Below are positions 24,929 through 33,506 of a DNA stretch of 64,000 nt, piece by piece (positions within the stretch are counted from its first letter, which is position 1; each line of letters starts with the position of its first letter). A model generated the notes under the pieces. That model was not told the DNA's origin and did not search any database. It saw only the letters and a list, made by a program, of their open reading frames with translations. The stretch is from Rhizobium laguerreae. Its GTDB lineage: Bacteria > Pseudomonadota > Alphaproteobacteria > Rhizobiales > Rhizobiaceae. The DNA is taken from NCBI RefSeq assembly GCF_002008165.1, contig NZ_MRDM01000008.1, positions 186,001 through 250,000 of the forward strand. The letters are read 5' to 3'. A program made the translations under genes and the position numbers.

Positions 24929-27017
24929 CGCGCGTCATTCCTTTTCCTTTAGCACCACCTCTGGACGGCCCGCCCGCAGGCCTGTCGCCGCCCGGCCTGT
25001 CACCGCCCGGCTTGGCGCCTTTCGGCTTGCCGGTAAAACTCTTGGCCCCACCAGGTTTCGCCCCACCGGGCTTGGCCGCAAAGCCCTTGCCGCGCGGCCT
25101 GTCTCCAGAAGGCCTGTCACCCGAAGGCTTGTCGCCGAACGATCTTTCGCCGCGCGGACGCTCGGAGCGGCCCTCGCCGGCAAAGCTTCTGGCTGCCCGT
25201 GGACGTTCGTCACCGTCCTCGCGCGGCCTGCGATCGCCACGCGGCTTGTCGCCGAAGGGCCGGTCTCCACGCGGGGGACGATCACCGAATGGACGGTCGC
25301 CGCGCGGACGCTCCGAACGGCCCTCGCCGGCAGAGCTTCTCGCAGCCCGAGGACGCTCGTCACCGTCCGTACGCGGCTTGCGATCACCACGCGGCTTGTC
25401 ACCGAAGGGACGATCCCCGCGCGGGGGGCGATCACCGAACGGCCGGTCGCCGCGCGGACGCTCCGAACGGCCCTCGCCGGCAGAGCTTCTCGCAGCCCGA
25501 GGACGCTCGTCACCGTCCGTACGCGGCTTGCGATCACCGCGCGGCTTGTCGCCGAAGGGCCGATCCCCACGCGAGGGACGATCACTGAACGGTCGGTCGC
25601 CGCGCGCCGGGCGGTCGCCAGAACCGCGGTCTTCGCGGGCGGGGCGATCACCAAAGCCGCGCTTGCGGCCGAAGCCCTCGCCCTCATCCTTGCGGCGGGG
25701 CTCTTCGCTCGAGCGGATCCACTCGCCATCCTCTTCGCGCACGCGGTTCACCTGGGTGCGCGGGCGATCTTCGATGCGATCGAAACCAGGGCCTTTTGCC
25801 GGCGACTGCTCGCCGCGCTTGCGTGCGGTCTGCGCATTCTTGGCAGCTTTCGCCGCAGCCTTTTCGCCGAGCGGCCGGGCGCCCGGCGCCATCCAGACAT
25901 TGGCGCTGCGGCGCTGGCCGAGCGGCTGGGGACGCTTCGGCTTCTCGTCGTCCCTGCGGCCGCCGTCACGGCGATCATCATCTCTGCGCGCCCCACCGTG
26001 GCGATCGTCGCGCTTGGTGTCGAGGCGGCTCAACGCCCGTTCGCGCTTGTCCTCGTCACGGCGCGGACGCTCGCGCTTTTCAGGTGCTGCGGGTTCTGCC
26101 TCTTCCTCGGCAGCGACCGCCGCCGCATTGTAGATCGGCGCGTCGAAATTCGCCTTGGCTTCCTCGATGAGGCGCGGGCCGAGCTGGTCGCGCAGCGTGC
26201 GGCCGCGCACTTCGACGACATGGCCTTCCGGCAGGTCGCCGAGCTGGAACGGGCCATAGGAAATGCGGATCAGGCGATTGACGTCGAGGCCGAGCGCGCC
26301 GAGCACGTTCTTGATTTCGCGGTTCTTGCCTTCGCGAAGACCCATGGTGATCCAGACGTTCGAGCCTTGCGTGCGGTCGAGCGTCGCCTCGATCGAGCCA
26401 TAGAGCACGCCGTCGACGGCGATGCCGTCCTTCAGCTTGTCGAGCGCGTCCTGATCGATTTCGCCATGGGCGCGGACGCGGTAGCGCCGCAGCCAGCCGG
26501 TCGCCGGCAGCTCGAGTGCGCGGGCGAGACCGCCGTCATTGGTCAAGAGCAGCAGGCCTTCGGTGTTGATGTCGAGGCGGCCGATCGACATGACGCGCGG
26601 CAGTTCTTCCGGCAGGTTGTCGAAGACAGTCGGCCGGCCTTCCGGATCGGCATTGGTGGTCACCAGACCGGTCGGCTTATGATAAAGCCACAGCCTGGTG
26701 CGTTCGATGCCGCGGATCGGCACGCCGTCGACCTCGATGCGGTCGGCGAGCGTGACGTTGACGACGGGGGTTTCGAGAACCCTGCCGTTCAGCGTCACAC
26801 GGCCTTCCATGATCATGCGTTCGATGTCGCGGCGGGAGGCGACGCCGGCGCGCGCCATCACCTTGGAAATGCGTTCGGCCTTGGCCTCGCCTTCGGTTTC
26901 GGCGGCGATCGGACGCGCGGCTGCAGCCTTTGCCGGCTTCGCATCGCCCGGCTTCTGCCCGGTGCCCCGTGAAAAGGGCTTTGCGCCCGGGCGTTTTGGC
27001 TTGTCTTTGGGTGTCAT
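24909..27017 (-). CDS. RluB/RsuA-family 23S/16S rRNA pseudouridine synthase with long Arg/Gly-rich tail
   Basis: A 702-residue protein, more than twice the length of ordinary RluB/RsuA. Order: basic N-tail (1-45); S4 RNA-binding domain (about 48-95, ISKVMARAGVASRRDIERMI); RsuA catalytic domain (about 105-285) with catalytic Asp149 in SIGRLDINTEGLLLL; then about 400 residues of low-complexity Arg/Asp/Gly/Pro sequence built on GDRPFGD-like units. The tail includes three exact-period 50-residue repeats (about residues 470-619). The core should isomerise a uridine in rRNA, probably the RluB site of 23S rRNA. The disordered tail may bind RNA or ribosomes. tadA is divergent; rsmD overlaps the 3' end. 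Confidence 0.9.
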   Translation of the reverse strand: MTPKDKPKRPGAKPFSRGTGQKPGDAKPAKAAAARPIAAETEGEAKAERISKVMARAGVASRRDIERMIMEGRVTLNGRVLETPVVNVTLADRIEVDGVPIRGIERTRLWLYHKPTGLVTTNADPEGRPTVFDNLPEELPRVMSIGRLDINTEGLLLLTNDGGLARALELPATGWLRRYRVRAHGEIDQDALDKLKDGIAVDGVLYGSIEATLDRTQGSNVWITMGLREGKNREIKNVLGALGLDVNRLIRISYGPFQLGDLPEGHVVEVRGRTLRDQLGPRLIEEAKANFDAPIYNAAAVAAEEEAEPAAPEKRERPRRDEDKRERALSRLDTKRDDRHGGARRDDDRRDGGRRDDEKPKRPQPLGQRRSANVWMAPGARPLGEKAAAKAAKNAQTARKRGEQSPAKGPGFDRIEDRPRTQVNRVREEDGEWIRSSEEPRRKDEGEGFGRKRGFGDRPAREDRGSGDRPARGDRPFSDRPSRGDRPFGDKPRGDRKPRTDGDERPRAARSSAGEGRSERPRGDRPFGDRPPRGDRPFGDKPRGDRKPRTDGDERPRAARSSAGEGRSERPRGDRPFGDRPPRGDRPFGDKPRGDRRPREDGDERPRAARSFAGEGRSERPRGERSFGDKPSGDRPSGDRPRGKGFAAKPGGAKPGGAKSFTGKPKGAKPGGDRPGGDRPAGGPSRGGAKGKGMTRGADRRR
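25161..25610 (-). repeat. Three tandem 150-bp coding repeats
   Basis: Units begin at 25161, 25311 and 25461, each at CTCCGAACGG or its variant CTCGGAGCGG followed by CCCTCGCCGGCA. The period of 150 bases keeps the reading frame, giving 50 residues per unit. The second and third units are nearly identical at DNA level, indicating recent duplication. Confidence 0.85.
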
Positions 27018-27089
27018 TTGTTGTTTGCCTGCCTTTTGGGCCTGTCTATCAGGTCACGCATCTGCGGTTAAGTGGAAATTCTTGCGATC

Positions 27090-27545
27090 GTGAAGACAAA
27101 TCGTTTCATGGAGATGGCGCTCGAAGAAGCGCGTGCCGCCGGAGAACGCGGCGAGGTGCCGATCGGCGCCGTCGTCGTCGTCGACGATATTGCCGTTTCA
27201 CGCTCGGGAAACCGCACGCGCGAGCTCAAAGACGTGACCGCGCATGCCGAAATCGCCGCGATCCGGCTCGCCTGCGAAGCGCTCGGACAGGAACGTCTTG
27301 CCGGTGCCGATCTCTACGTGACGCTCGAGCCTTGCACCATGTGCGCGGCAGCCATCTCGTTTGCGCGTATCCGCAGGCTCTATTATGGCGCCGAGGACCC
27401 AAAGGGCGGCGCCGTCGACAATGGCGTGAGATTCTATGCGCAACCGACCTGCCACCACGCCCCGGAGGTCTATTCCGGTTTCAACGAGGTCCAATCGGCC
27501 GATATGCTGCGAAGGTTCTTTTCGCAAAGGAGAGAGGCGCCGTAA
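27090..27545 (+). CDS. tadA: tRNA-specific adenosine deaminase
   Basis: A 151-residue deaminase that converts A34 to inosine in tRNA-Arg(ACG). Zinc and catalytic residues are present: HAE (52-54) in VTAHAEIAAIRL and PCTMC (Cys82, Cys85). Further family blocks are GEVPIGAVVV and YYGAEDPKGGAVDNG. The start is a GTG at 27090, giving MKTNRFMEMALEEA; an in-frame GTG at 27072 would add six residues. It is divergent from the pseudouridine synthase gene, with both promoters in the short gap. Confidence 0.93.
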   Translation: MKTNRFMEMALEEARAAGERGEVPIGAVVVVDDIAVSRSGNRTRELKDVTAHAEIAAIRLACEALGQERLAGADLYVTLEPCTMCAAAISFARIRRLYYGAEDPKGGAVDNGVRFYAQPTCHHAPEVYSGFNEVQSADMLRRFFSQRREAP

Positions 27546-27597
27546 TCCCGGCGCCTGGGCGCGGCGCCATCATTTTGCCGGCGCGCGGAAAGCGCTA

Positions 27598-28227
27598 CTA
27601 TTGCAGGAAGTTCCACCACTGCTTGCCGGTGTTGGCGACAGCTGCATCCTTCTTGCGCTTTTTCTGCTTCTTGAGTTCGGGCTCGCCGACATCATCGAGC
27701 TTTGCCGGATCGTCGACAGTGCGGTAGCCGGGCGGCGGATCGGAGATATAGCGGCGCTGATCGATATAGGAGCCCTTCTGCAGGGCACGGGCTTCACGGT
27801 AGGCCTTGGTCTGGGCTTCCGTCGTGCGCCGGCCGCCTTCGATCGCAGAGCTTGCGAGCGGCGAGCGGTAATTCGGATTGTCCGAATTCGCATCGGCTTC
27901 CGAAACGAGACGAGCACGCGTCTCCTCCGGCGATTCAAGCCATTGCGGATTGTCCTTGTTGGCGACGGTCGGCTGCGGCGCAACCAGGGTCTCCTTCTGC
28001 GCCTGGGCCGGCAGCACCAGCGTCGGGCGCGGCGTGTACTTGACGCCCTTGTTCTTCGGGTCCGGACCGGTCAACGACACGGACTGGCCGAGATCGTCGG
28101 TCAACTGTTCCATGGCGGTCTTGTCGGTGCCGTAGGTCGGGCTGCTGGCGCAACCGGACACCAGGGAACATCCCGCCACTACAACAGACAGGCAGGCGCC
28201 CATACGGAACCAATGCGTTGCTAACAT
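27598..28227 (-). CDS. Putative lipoprotein of unknown function
   Basis: A 209-residue protein with a lipoprotein signal: a hydrophobic stretch ending in the lipobox LVSGC, so Cys about 27 would be lipidated. The mature part is polar with no recognisable domain. It has PTYGTDKTAMEQLTDDLGQS early, ISDPPPGYRTVDDPAKL later and a Lys-rich segment (KKQKKRKK) near the end. It lies between tadA (convergent) and ileS (same strand, about 130 bases upstream). A later in-frame Met (MGACLSVVV) could also be the start. No function is assigned. Confidence 0.78.
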   Translation of the reverse strand: MLATHWFRMGACLSVVVAGCSLVSGCASSPTYGTDKTAMEQLTDDLGQSVSLTGPDPKNKGVKYTPRPTLVLPAQAQKETLVAPQPTVANKDNPQWLESPEETRARLVSEADANSDNPNYRSPLASSAIEGGRRTTEAQTKAYREARALQKGSYIDQRRYISDPPPGYRTVDDPAKLDDVGEPELKKQKKRKKDAAVANTGKQWWNFLQ

Positions 28228-28360
28228 GAAAACCCTTCCAGCCCTGCCGGTGCAATCGTCGCCCAACCGGACAACCGTCCCCCTGACGCAAAAATCCGGC
28301 CATTTTCAGGCAGCTTTTACCGGATGAACCGCGAAAACGCAATTCATCCGGCAATATTCT

Positions 28361-31252
28361 TCACTTAAGCGCCGCAAGCTCGCGAAGGGCGGCGGCATCG
28401 CGGGCCGAAACATCAGGATATTGCGGATCGGAGCCGACATCCCTGGTGATGCGCCAGGAGCGGGCGCATTTCTCGCCCTCTGCAAGCTTCGGCACGACGC
28501 TGACCTCCGGGACCTCCGCCAGGCGGAAGGCATCCATCGGTCCTTCACCGGCCTTGATCTCGATTGCCGACGTGATGCAGACCTCGGTGAAGTCCTGGCC
28601 CTCCAGTGCCTTCAGCAGCTCCGGATCGGCGATATAAACGACAGGAGCCGCTTCCAGCGAGGAGCCGATGCGCTTGTCCTTACGCTCGATTTCCAGGGCG
28701 CCGGTCACAACCGAACGCACTGTACGGATCTTCTTCCACTTCTCGGCCAGCGCATCGTTGCGCCATTCTTTTGCGACCGGGGCAAACTGCTCCAGATGCA
28801 CGGAAACGGCGGACGGATTGCGCGACAGCCAGGCCTCCTCGGTGGTGAAGGGCAGCATCGGGGCAAGCCACGTCACCATGCAATCGAAGATCTGGCGGAT
28901 GACGTGCAGGCTGGCGCGCCGGCGCAGACTCGACGGCGCGTCGCAATAGAGCGCATCCTTGCGGACATCGAAATAGAAGGCCGACAGCTCGACATTGGCG
29001 AAATCGATCAGCGCGCGGGCGATCTTCTTGAAGTCGAAGGCGTCGTAGTTCTCGCGCACCAGCTCGTCGAGTTCGGCCATCCGGTGCAGCATCAACTGCT
29101 CCAACTCCGGCAGGTCGGCAAAAGCGATCTCCTCGCCTTTGTCGTGGGCAAGCGTGCCGAGCATCCAGCGGATGGTGTTGCGCAGCTTGCGATAGGCATC
29201 GACATTAGTCTGGATGATCGTCTTGCCGACGCGCAGGTCGTCGGCATAATCCGAGGTCATCACCCAGAGGCGCAGGATATCGGCGCCGGCATCCTTCATC
29301 ACTTCCTGAGGTGCTGTGACGTTGCCCTTCGACTTCGACATCTTCTCGCCCTTCTCGTCCATGGTGAAACCATGGGTGAGGACGGCGTTGTAGGGCGCGC
29401 GGCCGCGGGTGGCCGCCGATTCCAGCAGCGACGAATGGAACCAGCCGCGATGCTGGTCGGAACCTTCGAGATAAAGGTCGGCCGGCCACTTCAGGTCCGG
29501 GCGGTCTTCGAGCGTGAAGGTGTGCGTCGAGCCAGAGTCGAACCAGACGTCGAGGATATCCATGACCTGGGTCCAGCGGGAATGGTCGTGGTCATTGCCG
29601 AGGAAGCGCTCCTTGGCGCCTTCGGCAAACCAGGCGTCGGCGCCCTCATGTTCGAAGGCTTCGAGGATGCGGCCGTTGACGGCTTCGTCGACCAGGACCT
29701 CGCCCTCATCGTTGGCAAAGACGGCGATCGGCACGCCCCAGGCGCGCTGACGCGAGAGCACCCAGTCCGGACGGCCCTCGATCATGGCGCGCAGGCGGTT
29801 CTGGCCGGCGGCGGGCACGAAGCGCGTATCGTCGATCGCACCCAGCGCGCGCGAACGCAGCGTCGTACCGTCGGCAAGGGTCTTGTCCATATAGACGAAC
29901 CATTGCGGCGTGTTGCGGAAAATGACCGGCTTCTTCGAGCGCCAGGAATGCGGATACTGGTGCTTGAGACGGCCGCGGGCAAAGAGCGCGCCGCGGGCGA
30001 TCAGTTCCCTGATGACACGGTCGTTAGCATCGCCCTTCTTGCCGTTGTCGTCGATGACGCGGGCGCCCTCGAAGCCGGGAGCGTCGGCGGTATAGAAGCC
30101 GCCGTCGTCGACCGGGAACGGGATTTTGGTGTCGATGCCGCGGGCCTCAAGCGTGCGGACAGCCGACATCCAGGCATCGAAGTCTTCGCGACCGTGGCTC
30201 GGCGCGGTGTGGACGAAGCCGGTACCCGCATCATCGGTGACGTGGTCGCCATCGAGCAGCGGCACGTGGAATTCATAACCGCCGTCAAGACCCTTGAAGG
30301 GATGCGCGCAGGTCATCGCTGCGAAGTCGGCCGCAGAGACATCGCTCAAGCGCTTGTACTGCAGCTTGGCCTTGGCGAAGGATTCCTCGGCCAGCTTATC
30401 GGCAAAGATCAACTTTTCGCCGGGACGCGGACCAAAATCGTTCTCGGCGGCCGTCACTTCATAAAGGCCGTAGGAGATGCGTGGTGAAAAGGAGACCGCG
30501 CGGTTGCCGGGGATCGTCCAGGGCGTGGTCGTCCAGATGACCACGAACGCATCCTTGAACGCGACCGGACCTTCGACCACCGGGAATTTCACCCAGATCG
30601 TGTCGCTCTCATAATCCTGGTATTCGACCTCAGCCTCGGCCAGCGCCGTGCGCTCGACCACCGACCACATGATCGGCTTGGAGCCGCGATAAAGCTGACC
30701 GCTCGCGGCGATCTTCAAGAGTTCGCCGGCGATGCGCGACTCCGCGTGGAAGTTCATCGTCGTATAGGGATTGTCGAAGTCGCCCTCGATGCCGAGGCGC
30801 TTGAATTCTTCCGCCTGGACCTTGATCCAGCCGGCGGCGAATTCACGGCATTCCCGGCGGAATTCATTGACCGGGACCTCGTCCTTGTTCTTGCCCTTCT
30901 CGCGGTACTTCTCTTCGATCTTCCATTCGATCGGCAGGCCGTGGCAATCCCAGCCGGGCACGTAATTGGCGTCATAGCCGCGCATCTGGAACGAACGGTT
31001 GATGACGTCCTTGAGGATCTTGTTCAGTGCGTGGCCGATATGGATGTTGCCGTTGGCATAGGGCGGACCGTCGTGGAGGACGAATTTCTCGCGGCCGGCG
31101 GCGGAAGCGCGCAGTTTCTTGTAGAGACCCATCTCCTGCCAGCGCTTGACGAGTTCCGGTTCCTTCTGCGGCAGGCCGGCGCGCATGGGGAAATCGGTCT
31201 CAGGCAAATAGAGGGTCTTCGAATAGTCGATCTTTTCGGCTGTGTCGGTCAT
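28361..31252 (-). CDS. ileS: Isoleucyl-tRNA synthetase
   Basis: A 963-residue class I synthetase charging tRNA-Ile. HIGH is at 71-74 ([14 protein letters not shown]), KMSKSKGN lies near residue 635, and the large CP1 editing domain between them contains [11 protein letters not shown]. The C-terminal zinc finger of some bacterial IleS is not obvious: the tail has a single Cys in [29 protein letters not shown] is the family-like start; the open frame upstream is not conserved. In relatives ribF lies close upstream; here two toxin-antitoxin modules separate them. Confidence 0.97.
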   Translation of the reverse strand: MTDTAEKIDYSKTLYLPETDFPMRAGLPQKEPELVKRWQEMGLYKKLRASAAGREKFVLHDGPPYANGNIHIGHALNKILKDVINRSFQMRGYDANYVPGWDCHGLPIEWKIEEKYREKGKNKDEVPVNEFRRECREFAAGWIKVQAEEFKRLGIEGDFDNPYTTMNFHAESRIAGELLKIAASGQLYRGSKPIMWSVVERTALAEAEVEYQDYESDTIWVKFPVVEGPVAFKDAFVVIWTTTPWTIPGNRAVSFSPRISYGLYEVTAAENDFGPRPGEKLIFADKLAEESFAKAKLQYKRLSDVSAADFAAMTCAHPFKGLDGGYEFHVPLLDGDHVTDDAGTGFVHTAPSHGREDFDAWMSAVRTLEARGIDTKIPFPVDDGGFYTADAPGFEGARVIDDNGKKGDANDRVIRELIARGALFARGRLKHQYPHSWRSKKPVIFRNTPQWFVYMDKTLADGTTLRSRALGAIDDTRFVPAAGQNRLRAMIEGRPDWVLSRQRAWGVPIAVFANDEGEVLVDEAVNGRILEAFEHEGADAWFAEGAKERFLGNDHDHSRWTQVMDILDVWFDSGSTHTFTLEDRPDLKWPADLYLEGSDQHRGWFHSSLLESAATRGRAPYNAVLTHGFTMDEKGEKMSKSKGNVTAPQEVMKDAGADILRLWVMTSDYADDLRVGKTIIQTNVDAYRKLRNTIRWMLGTLAHDKGEEIAFADLPELEQLMLHRMAELDELVRENYDAFDFKKIARALIDFANVELSAFYFDVRKDALYCDAPSSLRRRASLHVIRQIFDCMVTWLAPMLPFTTEEAWLSRNPSAVSVHLEQFAPVAKEWRNDALAEKWKKIRTVRSVVTGALEIERKDKRIGSSLEAAPVVYIADPELLKALEGQDFTEVCITSAIEIKAGEGPMDAFRLAEVPEVSVVPKLAEGEKCARSWRITRDVGSDPQYPDVSARDAAALRELAALK

Positions 31253-31604
31253 GTCTGACAATCGTTTTCTGGCGGCCCAGGAAGGGGCGCAACGGGCGTG
31301 AAATAGCTGGTGACGGAAGCGCTCGTATCCAAGCGCCAAAAACCCGGACCTTCCGGCCGCTTAGCGCGCGCGGAAGGCCGGGCCGATAATTCGCGTCATC
31401 ATTGCCAGCCGATATTTCTTCATCGCGCCGGTTCATAGGCGTTTTTGCCGGGAAAAGGAAGAGAAGAATTCGCGGTCGGCAATCGGCTTCAACGGCTGGA
31501 ATCGCCGGTAGCCGCATCGTTCCGGAAAGCCTAAGGCTGGAAACTCTGTGCGGCTTGCAGTATATATCTGACTATCTGACCAGATTAGATCGAGAGCCAG
31601 AGGC
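31253..31604. other. Gap between ileS and the Phd antitoxin gene
   Basis: No gene seen. It should hold the ileS promoter and leader (leftward) and the toxin-antitoxin promoter (rightward). A GC-rich inverted repeat at about 31345-31382 (arms close to CTTCCGGCCGC and GCGGAAGGCCGG) could form a hairpin in the ileS leader. I see no T-box features. Confidence 0.5.
31574..31585. promoter_or_regulatory. Candidate antitoxin operator upstream of the Phd/VapC module
   Basis: Inverted repeat ATCTG-AC-CAGAT in an AT-rich stretch (AGTATATATCTGACT) about 20 bases before the antitoxin ATG. Phd-type antitoxins repress their own operon at such palindromes; binding here is inferred. Confidence 0.45.
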
Positions 31605-31868
31605 ATGAAAAAGATCACGAAGCAAAGCTGGAAGCTCGAGGACGCGAAAGCGCGCTTCAGCGAGGTGGTCCGCCGCGCACACAGCGAAGGACCGCAGCGC
31701 GTTACCGTTCGCGGCCGGGACAGCGTCGTCGTCATCAGCGCCGAAGAGTTCGACCAACTGACCAAAGTCGAACCGAAAAAGCCTTTCGTCGCCTTCATGG
31801 AAAGCCTCGATCTCAAAGGGCTAGACTTCGAGCGAGAGGCAGATTACGGGCGGGATGCCGAGCTGTGA
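31605..31868 (+). CDS. Type II antitoxin, Phd/YefM family
   Basis: An 87-residue antitoxin. The N-terminal Phd/YefM DNA-binding fold is seen in WKLEDAKARFSEVVRRAHSE and the hallmark VTVRGRDSVVVISAEEFDQL. The C-terminal 25 residues are acidic/hydrophobic (FMESLDLKGLDFERE) and should thread into the toxin. The stop overlaps the toxin start (GTGA), the usual coupling in these modules. It should neutralise the PIN toxin and autorepress the operon. Confidence 0.93.
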   Translation: MKKITKQSWKLEDAKARFSEVVRRAHSEGPQRVTVRGRDSVVVISAEEFDQLTKVEPKKPFVAFMESLDLKGLDFEREADYGRDAEL

Positions 31869-32323
31869 TCGGCTGGCTGCTCGATACCAACGTCATTGCC
31901 GCGCTGATCAATCCGAATGGTGCACCCTCCGTCAAATCCTGGGCTGCGGCTCAAGACGAGAAGAAGATGTTCATCAGCATCCTCACACTGGCGGAATACG
32001 ACAAAGGCATCGAAAACCTGCCGGAGGACGATCAAAACCGCTATCGTTATGCCGCCTCCCGCGACGCGCTGGAGGAAAGGTTTTCGCAACGCGTTCTTTC
32101 GCTGAGCGACGCAGCCGTCAGACACTGGGGCGTCATTTCGGGGCGGGTGAAACTCAGGACCGGACATGCGCCGTCGGTTGTCGACACGTTGCTCGCTGCC
32201 ACCGCAATCGAGCACAATCTCTATCTGGTGACGCGAAACGTCAGGGATACACGCTTCTCCGGCGCGGCGATCTTCGATCCATGGACGAACGATCCCGGTC
32301 AGTTTCCGCTGAGCCGGAGATGA
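31865..32323 (+). CDS. Type II toxin, PIN-domain ribonuclease (VapC family)
   Basis: A 152-residue PIN-domain endoribonuclease. The acidic site is complete: Asp7 (WLLDTNVIAAL), Glu44 (LAEYDKGIE), Asp107 (SVVDTLLAATA) and Asp128 in TRNVRD. Mg-dependent VapC toxins cleave specific tRNAs or rRNA to stop translation. GTG start overlapping the antitoxin by four bases. The pairing of a Phd/YefM antitoxin with a PIN toxin is common in rhizobia. The module looks intact. Confidence 0.92.
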   Translation: MIGWLLDTNVIAALINPNGAPSVKSWAAAQDEKKMFISILTLAEYDKGIENLPEDDQNRYRYAASRDALEERFSQRVLSLSDAAVRHWGVISGRVKLRTGHAPSVVDTLLAATAIEHNLYLVTRNVRDTRFSGAAIFDPWTNDPGQFPLSRR

Positions 32324-32340
32324 CCCGCCCGCACTCGAAG

Positions 32341-32453
32341 CTACTCAGGGAAGCACAATCTCCCGTCAAGAGCGCTGATCGCCGCAACACCCGCAAGCAG
32401 CGCGCCCTCGCCTCCTCCTCATCGCGCGTGATCTGGGCGACGAGCGCGTCGAG
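32341..32453 (-). pseudogene. Remnant of the 3' end of ribF (frameshifted extra copy)
   Basis: Read leftward this segment encodes LDALVAQITRDEEEARA, then after a frameshift ALLAGVAAISALDGRLCFPE and TAG. The intact RibF ends LDPLVAQIKRDEEEARALL...GALDQKLCF. The DNA also aligns directly with 33495-33610 (for example ACACCCGCAAGCAGCGC and TGATCTGGGCGACGAGCG are shared). About 38 codons are covered; homology stops at both ends. It lies between the VapC gene and the MbcA/RES module. Confidence 0.85.
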
Positions 32454-32534
32454 ACTGGCTCACCCCAACCGAAGCAATTGAAGGTCGCGCCAAATGCGCA
32501 TATATATTGGGGCAAATGGCAGAAAGGTCATTCA

Positions 32535-32945
32535 ATGCTCAGTTCTCTGCAGACCTCCGAATCGATGACCATACGCGAGCGCCTCGAGATCGCTTCGCAC
32601 GGCTCCGTCCAGGTTTATGACGGAGCGATGGCATTGAAATTGACAGAGCTCGGCTTTTCCGTGGAGGAAATATATCGTTTCGTCGCACCGCGCCGAACTC
32701 TGGCGAGACGCAATGCGAACGGTGAGCCGCTGACGGTCGAGGAAAACGACGGCGCATTGCGTATCGTGCGGATTGCGGAGATGGCTAAGCGCATTTTCGG
32801 CGACGGAGCCGTTGCGTTCGATTGGCTGCGCAAGCCTAATCGCGGAATGGACGGCATCGCGCCCATCGATCTGCTGGAATCGGAAACCGGCGCCCGCCTT
32901 GTCGAGCAAGCCCTGCACCAGATCGACCACGGGATTTACGCCTAG
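32535..32945 (+). CDS. Antitoxin with Xre/MbcA/ParS toxin-binding domain
   Basis: A 136-residue antitoxin. The N-terminal part is helical and Xre-like (MALKLTELGFSVEEIYRFV). The C-terminal DUF2384 domain is clear in AKRIFGDGAVAFDWLRKPN and APIDLLESETGARLVEQAL. These proteins bind and block RES-domain toxins and repress their operon. The ATG at 32535 is chosen; the AT-rich block CATATATATTGGGG just upstream looks like promoter DNA, which argues against the earlier TTG at 32478. Its TAG stop lies in the first bases of a family B repeat. Confidence 0.9.
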   Translation: MLSSLQTSESMTIRERLEIASHGSVQVYDGAMALKLTELGFSVEEIYRFVAPRRTLARRNANGEPLTVEENDGALRIVRIAEMAKRIFGDGAVAFDWLRKPNRGMDGIAPIDLLESETGARLVEQALHQIDHGIYA

Positions 32946-33067
32946 AGCGGTTCAACTTTTCATGGAAACGCAGAACTGCTCTAACCTTCTGTTTTTACGC
33001 AATTCCCGGCAAGCGTTTCGCGCTTTGCCTGGGAAAACCGCTTCGCACTTTTCCTGGAATTGCTTTA
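32943..33067 (+). repeat. Mosaic intergenic repeat, family B, between antitoxin and toxin
   Basis: Begins TAGAGCGGTTCA and ends TTTTCCTGGAATTGCTTTA. Nearly the same sequence as 50644-50767, sharing ACGCAATTCCCGGCAA and GGGAAAACCGCTTCGCACTT. It separates the two genes of a toxin-antitoxin operon that are usually adjacent or overlapping. Confidence 0.82.
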
Positions 33068-33071
33068 AGCG

Positions 33072-33506
33072 ATGATCTTATGGCGAATCTCGAATTATGC
33101 CGATCTTTCCGGACGCGGCGGGCTGCTTGCACCGGGACGATGGCATCATCAGGGAACTCCCGTCGTCTATTGCTGTGATCACCCGTCGACTGCGCTCCTC
33201 GAAATTCTGGTACAGGTCGATCTGAATCAAATTCCGAGAGATTTTCAGCTCCTGAAAATCCATTGCCCGGACAACATCGAAGCCTTCGATATCGGGATCA
33301 ATCCTGCTGCGATCAACCAGACCAACCTGACGCGCGACCGTGGCAGCAAATTGCTGGAAGACAATGATTTCTGTCTCCTGCGCGTCCCATCGGCAATCAT
33401 GCCAGAGGCGGCGAATATTCTTATCAATCCGCGTCATCCGGACGCGTCGCGCCTGACAATCGAAAAAACGATCCGCTATCCTTTCGACAGCCGGCTATTG
33501 CGCTGA
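33072..33506 (+). CDS. RES-domain toxin (NAD+-targeting, MbcT/ParT family)
   Basis: A 144-residue RES-domain protein. The Arg (Arg23 in GRWH), Glu (Glu44 in STALLEILV) and Ser (Ser107 in RVPSAIMPEA) that name and build the active site are all present, with Tyr33 nearby. RES toxins destroy NAD+ (MbcT) or modify Prs (ParT); which applies cannot be read here. The ATG follows four bases after a repeat. Its 3' end overlaps the convergent ribF 3' end by 12 bases, so module insertion reached into the ribF tail. Confidence 0.9.
   Translation: MILWRISNYADLSGRGGLLAPGRWHHQGTPVVYCCDHPSTALLEILVQVDLNQIPRDFQLLKIHCPDNIEAFDIGINPAAINQTNLTRDRGSKLLEDNDFCLLRVPSAIMPEAANILINPRHPDASRLTIEKTIRYPFDSRLLR

Noticed and set aside
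25161..25610. Regular repeats resembling a CRISPR array
   Set aside because: Units are 150 bp, contiguous without spacers, in frame and coding.
24828..26972. Long open frame opposite the pseudouridine synthase (714 codons, + strand)
   Set aside because: Mirror of the low-complexity Arg/Gly repeats; composition is artefactual and no start signal or family is seen.
28421..30487. Long open frame opposite ileS (688 codons, + strand)
   Set aside because: Antisense shadow caused by high GC and the codon bias of ileS; translation lacks domain features and ileS is unmistakable.
31253..31604. Possible T-box leader before ileS
   Set aside because: No specifier-loop or T-box sequence, and T-boxes are not expected in alphaproteobacteria; only a GC-rich hairpin is seen.
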